Source: Subdoligranulum sp. CAG:314 (GTDB lineage: Bacteria; Bacillota; Clostridia; Christensenellales; CAG-314). From it: a stretch of DNA of 18,499 nt. Position numbers and translations under genes: made by a program. The notes below the pieces were generated by a model, which was not told the DNA's origin, searched no databases, and saw only the letters and a program-made list of their open reading frames with translations. Shown here piece after piece: positions 14,326 through 18,499 of this stretch; the stretch's first letter is position 1, and each line of letters opens with the position of its first letter. Where the stretch lies: contig FR900991.1 in assembly GCA_000437915.1 (NCBI GenBank), forward strand, positions 1-18,499, read 5' to 3'.

Positions 14326-15645
14326 CTACATAAGCAGCAAAAACAGCTGACCTACGCCTATACCGATAAAGTTGCCGATTGCAAGCCCCAAAGTGGCGCA
14401 GATTATGCCGGGGGCTATCAAATCGTTTCGTTTTGCCGCGTTTGCCACGGGGGTGATGAACGGGGGACCGTAAACTCCCGCCGTGCTGGTGATAAGCGCG
14501 GTGTCGGAATCTATTTTGAAAATTTTGCACAAAATCAGGTGGAGCAATATACCGCCGATTTGCAGGCAGGCGAACAAAAGCAGTACGGGTAGAAGCTCGC
14601 TCACCAGTTTGCTCATATCCATGCTCATGCTCAGAGCGAGCGAAAAGCTGAGGATTAAATACTGTCCCACCTGATAGGAGCCTTTTGTTTCTCTTACGGG
14701 CTTGACAAAGGAAAAAGCTATGCCGAGCACCGACACCGTTACGAGAATAAACAGGCTGCCCGCGAGACTTCCGTTTACGAGAAGTTCGAGTCCTACGCCT
14801 ACGCCGAAGCATGCGACGGCAAGCGCAACAACTCCGACAAGCCGCCAAATGCTTTTTTTGTTGCGCTCGACAACGGAAAAGTCGTATTCGTTGGCGACGG
14901 AAAGCAGGCGCTTGTCGTCGGGAGAAATTTCCCCGTTTGCGTCCTGCCGCGCGCTCCCGTCGCTTGAAACGTCCGAGTTTTCCGTCGCGGTTTCGACCGA
15001 CACTTTGTTTTCCGTTGTGTTTTCGTCCGACGCTTTTTGTTTTTTGCGTTTTTTGCCGTCCAAAACAAAGGAGTAAACGGGCTTTGCCGCCGTCAGGAGA
15101 AAGAGGAAATACAAGCCTCCCACAAACAAATCCGCCGTGTTTGCCAAAACAATCGCCTCGTGTCCCGTGCCGAGCATTGCGCTGCCTATTGCAAGCAGGT
15201 TGGGAGTGCCGCCGATGTAGAGACCGATGCTCATGGCGGTCAGTCCCGCCGCGTCGGGAAGGAAGTTTTTGGTAATCAGAAAAGCCGCAGTCGCAACGAC
15301 GACGGCGCTCACGCACACAAGCCCGAAGGAAATTGCCGTCTTTTTGGCGAGCCTTTTCAAGGATTTCATTTCAAAGCCGAAAAGTACGAGCGGGATAGCT
15401 ATGCACACAAGCACGGAGGCGACGGTTTCCACGAGAGATTTGTCGTAATTTAGCCCCGAAAGAGAAAACGCAAAGCCCAAAACGTAGCAAAGCGCAACCG
15501 CGCCTACGATTTTAAAAAATTTGACCTTGCGCGTCAAAAGTATCATCAGGCAGGGCAGACCGAAAACCGCAAGCAGCGCGACGACGGTAAGAATAAGGTT
15601 TGGCTGCGCCGCGTCAGTTGCAAATAAAAGAAAGTCAGCGTTCAT
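14326..15645 (-). CDS. DUF819 family integral membrane protein
   Basis: This 439-residue polytopic membrane protein (about 10-12 hydrophobic segments) matches the DUF819 family (B. subtilis YjcL type). Family features visible are IGGTPNLLAIGSAML near residue 145, ALSMSMDMSKL, and STAGVYGPPFITPVANA near the C terminus. The family is thought to be a secondary transporter, substrate unknown. Between the two halves (residues about 207-270) is a long hydrophilic Ser/Thr/Asp/Glu/Asn-rich loop, longer than I expect for the family. The ATG at 15645 is chosen because the G9 run (15651-15659) can act as ribosome binding site five bases upstream; a GTG at 15651 is less likely. The start overlaps the end of the acetyltransferase gene by 11 nt, so the two are probably translationally coupled. 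Confidence 0.85.
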   Translation of the reverse strand: MNADFLLFATDAAQPNLILTVVALLAVFGLPCLMILLTRKVKFFKIVGAVALCYVLGFAFSLSGLNYDKSLVETVASVLVCIAIPLVLFGFEMKSLKRLAKKTAISFGLVCVSAVVVATAAFLITKNFLPDAAGLTAMSIGLYIGGTPNLLAIGSAMLGTGHEAIVLANTADLFVGGLYFLFLLTAAKPVYSFVLDGKKRKKQKASDENTTENKVSVETATENSDVSSDGSARQDANGEISPDDKRLLSVANEYDFSVVERNKKSIWRLVGVVALAVACFGVGVGLELLVNGSLAGSLFILVTVSVLGIAFSFVKPVRETKGSYQVGQYLILSFSLALSMSMDMSKLVSELLPVLLLFACLQIGGILLHLILCKIFKIDSDTALITSTAGVYGPPFITPVANAAKRNDLIAPGIICATLGLAIGNFIGIGVGQLFLLLM

Positions 15646-16765
15646 AAGCACCCCCCCCCGTTTTCATGTAATATATTCTGTAAACCTTGAACAGCTCGCC
15701 GCCGGCGGTTTTGAGAGCTTCTATCGGGTGCGTATTGTTTTCCATCATGGTGCCGGCTTCAATCAGACGAATGCCTTTTTTTCTTGCCGACGCCAAAAGC
15801 TCGGTGTAGAGCGACACGTTTACGCCTTTACCCTGAAAATCGGGGACGACGAATTGGAGCATTGCGCGCACGGCGTCTATTTTTTTGCGGGCTTTGATAA
15901 ATTTGAGCAGGGAGGGCAAGGTGGTTTTGCCTTTCATTGCCTTGAAAACCTGAAAATAATCGGGTATTGCCATGACCGCGCCGACAGGTCTGCCCGCGTT
16001 TGTGCGCGCAATCAGGATAAAGTCGGGGTCGAGAAAATTTTTCCATTGACTTACTATGTGCCTGATTTCGTCGACGGAAGGCGCGTCCTGATAAATAATC
16101 TCCGTCGCCGCCTCCGCCATGATTTGCTGCACGTCCTTTATGTCTCTGTCGATTTGCGACGGGTTCATTTTGTCCACGCGATAGCCGTAGCGTTTTTTAG
16201 CGTATTCCGAAACGCGCGTGTGACGCTCGATTTGTTTTTCGTTCGGCTCCATTTTGAACGTCAAAGTGTCGAAATGCTTTTCAAAGCCGAAGTTTTCAAG
16301 CAGCTCGGGATAGTATTCGGGGTTGTAGGAGGTGAAAATGACGGGCTGAAATTCAAATCCCTTGACGAGTATGCCTCTGCGGTTGTCGGGGTCGAAGGGC
16401 CAATAGGCGCCTTCCACATACTCTACGCCCATTGCCGAAAGTCTGCGGTTCATTTCCGCAAACAAAGCGTTTGCCGCCTCCTGAGAGTTTACGCACTCGA
16501 ACAGAAAGAAATAGCCGCAGCGCGCCTTGTCGGGCAGCTGTTTGTTTACTCCTACGGTAAAAAGGATTCGTCCTTGCGGAGCGCCGTCCTCGCCGTATAC
16601 CATGAGCGCGGTGTAGCTCTTTTCTTTGAGCACCAATTTTTCTAAAGTTTTGGTAAGGTCTTTTTTCATGAACGGCACGTAGTTGGCGTCGCCTTTGTAG
16701 ATGCGGTCCGCAAAAGCGACGAAGCGTTTTATGCCTTTTTTGTCGTTTATGGTTTTTATTTGCAT
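15635..16765 (-). CDS. GNAT-type N-acetyltransferase-like protein
   Basis: This 376-residue protein belongs to the long GNAT-like family whose members begin with a pattern like FVxFPxxLYKGxxxYVPPL; here KRFVAFADRIYKGDANYVPF. Other family-type segments are RRGILVKGFEF and PEYYPELLENFGFEKH. A C-terminal acetyl-CoA-binding-like region is seen around FVVPDFQGKGVNVSLYTELL (a Q/G-x-G-x-G/A-like loop), followed by GIRLIEAGTMMENN. The substrate is unknown. The ATG at 16765 is used because AAGGAA lies just upstream and the promoter is at 16803-16831; a longer in-frame ORF to 17110 would run through the divergent promoter and the ABC-F gene. The last codons contain a G9 run that doubles as the ribosome binding site of the DUF819 gene. 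Confidence 0.8.
   Translation of the reverse strand: MQIKTINDKKGIKRFVAFADRIYKGDANYVPFMKKDLTKTLEKLVLKEKSYTALMVYGEDGAPQGRILFTVGVNKQLPDKARCGYFFLFECVNSQEAANALFAEMNRRLSAMGVEYVEGAYWPFDPDNRRGILVKGFEFQPVIFTSYNPEYYPELLENFGFEKHFDTLTFKMEPNEKQIERHTRVSEYAKKRYGYRVDKMNPSQIDRDIKDVQQIMAEAATEIIYQDAPSVDEIRHIVSQWKNFLDPDFILIARTNAGRPVGAVMAIPDYFQVFKAMKGKTTLPSLLKFIKARKKIDAVRAMLQFVVPDFQGKGVNVSLYTELLASARKKGIRLIEAGTMMENNTHPIEALKTAGGELFKVYRIYYMKTGGGAYER
15651..15659. repeat. Homopolymer run of nine C (nine G on the minus strand)
   Basis: On the coding (minus) strand the run ends the acetyltransferase (ACG GGG GGG GGT GCT) and lies five bases before the ATG of the DUF819 gene. Slippage would alter the acetyltransferase C terminus and the ribosome-binding spacing of the next gene. 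Confidence 0.8.
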
Positions 16766-16802
16766 AAGGTTTCCTTGCTGCGTAATCTGCGCATTGCCAA
16801 AA

Positions 16803-16831
16803 ATTATAGCATTTTTTTGAGGGGGTGGCAA
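16803..16831 (-). promoter_or_regulatory. Promoter of the acetyltransferase-DUF819 operon
   Basis: On the minus strand: -35 TTGCCA (16831-16826), exact 17-bp spacer ending TGC (extended -10), -10 TATAAT (16808-16803). Confidence 0.85.
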
Positions 16832-16922
16832 CCGCTTAAATCGACAAACTGACCGAATCAGACGAAATTTTGCAAAATTTTTACAACAAAAAGCGCAAAA
16901 ACCGCACGGAATAGTCAAATAC

Positions 16923-16951
16923 TTGCAAAAACCCGACGTATGGTTTAGAAT
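16923..16951 (+). promoter_or_regulatory. Promoter of the ABC-F gene
   Basis: -35 TTGCAA (16923-16928), exact 17-bp spacer, -10 TAGAAT (16946-16951). The predicted start near 16958 leaves a leader of only about 13 nt, containing AAGGT (16958-16962). It is divergent from the promoter at 16803. Confidence 0.7.
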
Positions 16952-16970
16952 AAAATCAAGGTAAAACCAA

Positions 16971-18499
16971 ATGCTTGTGCAACTGAAAAATCTGACAAAA
17001 TCCTTCGGCTCGCAAACTGTTCTGGACAAAATAAACCTTACCGTCAACGAAAAGGACAGGTTGGGTATTGTGGGCGTCAACGGGGCGGGAAAGACGACGC
17101 TTTTCAACATAATTGCGGGCGCGCTGGAAGCGGAGGCTTACGAAAACGCGAGCGACGCCGTTTACGTCAGAAAGGGGCTGAAAATCGGATATTTGAGACA
17201 GGTCGAGGCTGTGGAGTCGCAAAACACTCTGTACGGCGAAATTCGGCGCAGCTTTGCGGAAATCGACCGCATTGCCGCGCAGCTCGAAGCGATTACCGAA
17301 CAAATTTCCTGCGCAAAGCCCGACAGCGCGGAATACGCGGGCTTGGCGGAAAAGTTTGACAAGCTGTCTTCTTATTATCAAAGCATAGGAGGCTACGACA
17401 CCGAGTTCAAAATCAGGCGCGTGCTCAACGGCATGGGCTTTTCCGACAAGTCTCCCGACATGAAAGCGGGGGAACTGAGCGGAGGAGAAAAAACGCGTTT
17501 CGCCTTAGCCAAGCTTTTGTGCGAGGAACCCGACCTGCTGCTGCTTGACGAGCCGACAAACCATCTGGATTTTGAAACGCGCGCTTGGCTGGAAGAATAT
17601 CTTTCTTCCTTCAAGGGCGCAATACTCGCCGTGTCCCACGACAGATTTTTTCTCGATAAGATTGCCGACGGAATATGCGAATTGGACAACGGCAAATTAA
17701 AACGCTACAAGGGCAATTACACCGAGTTTTACGCACAGAAAAAAGAGGAAACAAAGAGCGCGTTAAAGGAATACGAAAAACAGCGTGCGCAGCTTGCCAA
17801 AATGGAGGAGTTCGTGCGGAAAAATCTGGCGGCGTCGGCAAGCGTCAACAGCGTCGGCTCCCGGGTAAAGGCGTTGGAAAAAGCCGAGCGGTTGGAAAAG
17901 CCCTTGGAGGAGCCGCGCGACGTAAGGTTTGAATTCGGCTTTGACGCGCAGCCCGTCAAGGAAACGCTTAGCGTCAAGAATCTGTCGGTATCCGTCGGCG
18001 GCAAAAAATTGTTTGAAAACGTGGATTTAACCCTTTTTCGCGGCGAAAAACTGGCAATCGTGGGCGCAAACGGAGTGGGAAAAACGTCCTTTATCAAAGC
18101 ATTGACGGGGGAAATTCCCTTTTCCGGCAGAGTAAACTGGGGCGCGGGAGTTAAGACGGGCTATTTCGAGCAGGAGTGCAGAAATCTTGTTTTGTCCAAC
18201 ACCGTTTACGACGAGGTTTGCAGGCATTTTTCCCTGCTTACGCCTTACGAAGTGCGCAGCCTGCTCGCACGGGTGCTTATTTTCGGCGACGACGTGGACA
18301 AGCGCGTGGGGGAGCTGTCGGGAGCAAACCGCAGCAAGGTGGCGCTGGCGATTCTTATGCGCAAGCGTCCCAACGTCCTTGTCATGGACGAGCCTACCAA
18401 CCACCTCGACTACAAGGCTATGGAGGGGCTGGACAAAGCGCTGTCCGACTTTGACGGAACGCTGCTTCTGGTTTCCCACGACAGGTTTTTGCTGAACCG
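16971..18499 (+). CDS. ABC-F family ATPase (3' end beyond window)
   Basis: 509 complete codons of an ABC-F protein are open to the window end. Two ABC domains without membrane segments are joined by a charged helical linker (about 225-310). Domain 1: Walker A GVNGAGKT (35-42), signature LSGGEKTR (169-176), Walker B LLLLDEPTNHLD (catalytic E194), then SHDRFFL. Domain 2: Walker A GANGVGKT (365-372), Walker B VLVMDEPTNHLD (E474), SHDRFLL at the end. The second signature is LSGANRSK (449-456) rather than the usual LSGGE. ABC-F proteins act on ribosomes as translation factors or antibiotic-resistance factors; the housekeeping type (YdiF/Uup-like) is most likely here, but the missing C terminus prevents a firmer call. 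The ATG at 16971 follows AAGGT. Confidence 0.9.
   Translation, partial: MLVQLKNLTKSFGSQTVLDKINLTVNEKDRLGIVGVNGAGKTTLFNIIAGALEAEAYENASDAVYVRKGLKIGYLRQVEAVESQNTLYGEIRRSFAEIDRIAAQLEAITEQISCAKPDSAEYAGLAEKFDKLSSYYQSIGGYDTEFKIRRVLNGMGFSDKSPDMKAGELSGGEKTRFALAKLLCEEPDLLLLDEPTNHLDFETRAWLEEYLSSFKGAILAVSHDRFFLDKIADGICELDNGKLKRYKGNYTEFYAQKKEETKSALKEYEKQRAQLAKMEEFVRKNLAASASVNSVGSRVKALEKAERLEKPLEEPRDVRFEFGFDAQPVKETLSVKNLSVSVGGKKLFENVDLTLFRGEKLAIVGANGVGKTSFIKALTGEIPFSGRVNWGAGVKTGYFEQECRNLVLSNTVYDEVCRHFSLLTPYEVRSLLARVLIFGDDVDKRVGELSGANRSKVALAILMRKRPNVLVMDEPTNHLDYKAMEGLDKALSDFDGTLLLVSHDRFLLN

Noticed and set aside
15521..16645. 374-residue plus-strand ORF opposite the acetyltransferase and DUF819 genes
   Set aside because: Both minus-strand proteins match known families; this frame has no ribosome binding site or recognisable domain.
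16766..17110. N-terminal extension of the acetyltransferase ORF
   Set aside because: It would run through the divergent promoters and the ABC-F coding start; the ATG at 16765 has a ribosome binding site and matches the family N-terminus.
1..18499. CRISPR array or insertion sequence
   Set aside because: No regularly spaced direct repeats and no transposase-like ORF were seen on either strand; the only long repeats are the paralogous A and B gene blocks.

Overview
The window looks like chromosomal DNA of a low-to-moderate GC Gram-positive bacterium (Bacillota, most likely an uncultured gut-type Clostridia member). Support: strong AGGAG-type ribosome binding sites, several sigma-A promoters with exact 17-bp spacing, intrinsic terminators with T-tracts, a tRNA-Ser with an encoded CCA, lipoprotein signal peptides with BspA-type leucine-rich repeats, a DUF819 membrane protein and an ABC-F ATPase. 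The taxonomic guess rests on these features only.

Left part (1-5993), AT-richer and accessory in character. A ComEC-like metallo-beta-lactamase (MBL) fold hydrolase (27-821) is coupled, with a 3-nt gap, to a 1295-residue signal-less protein (825-4712). That protein has a long beta-strand-rich N-terminal part and a helical/coiled-coil C-terminal part built of roughly 18-residue repeats. I cannot assign the pair to a described system. After a clear terminator (4748-4779) comes a strong promoter with an inverted repeat over its -35 box, a leader of about 170 nt, a lipoprotein gene (5016-5816) and a possible 49-residue ORF.

Middle (5994-7439). A 110-residue coiled-coil, tail-anchored membrane protein (6273-6605) is driven by a promoter that contains a perfect 18-bp palindrome, TTAGCACAATTGTGCTAA. 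A tRNA-Ser(GCU) lies on the minus strand with its own promoter and terminator. Next comes a very compact unit: a sigma-A promoter, a 12-residue ORF with a strong ribosome binding site, and an intrinsic terminator. It sits directly upstream of the large surface-protein operon and looks like an attenuator or leader peptide, or a tiny stand-alone transcript.

Surface operon (7440-14258). Four genes lie in A-B-A-B order. The A genes encode lipoproteins with an FN3-like domain, BspA-type LRRs and a C-terminal GW...LYAVW module. The B genes encode secreted proteins of about 400 residues from a family I do not recognise. The first 345 nt of the two A genes and the A/B junctions (A 3' end, spacer and B signal peptide) are nearly identical, while the rest has diverged. 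This is a tandem duplication with constant export parts and variable displayed parts. A perfect bidirectional terminator (14269-14302) closes it.

Right part (14326-18499), housekeeping-like. A minus-strand operon encodes a GNAT-type acetyltransferase and a DUF819 membrane protein; the two genes overlap at a run of nine G. A divergent ABC-F ATPase gene, cut by the window end, has an unusual second ABC signature (LSGAN instead of LSGGE).
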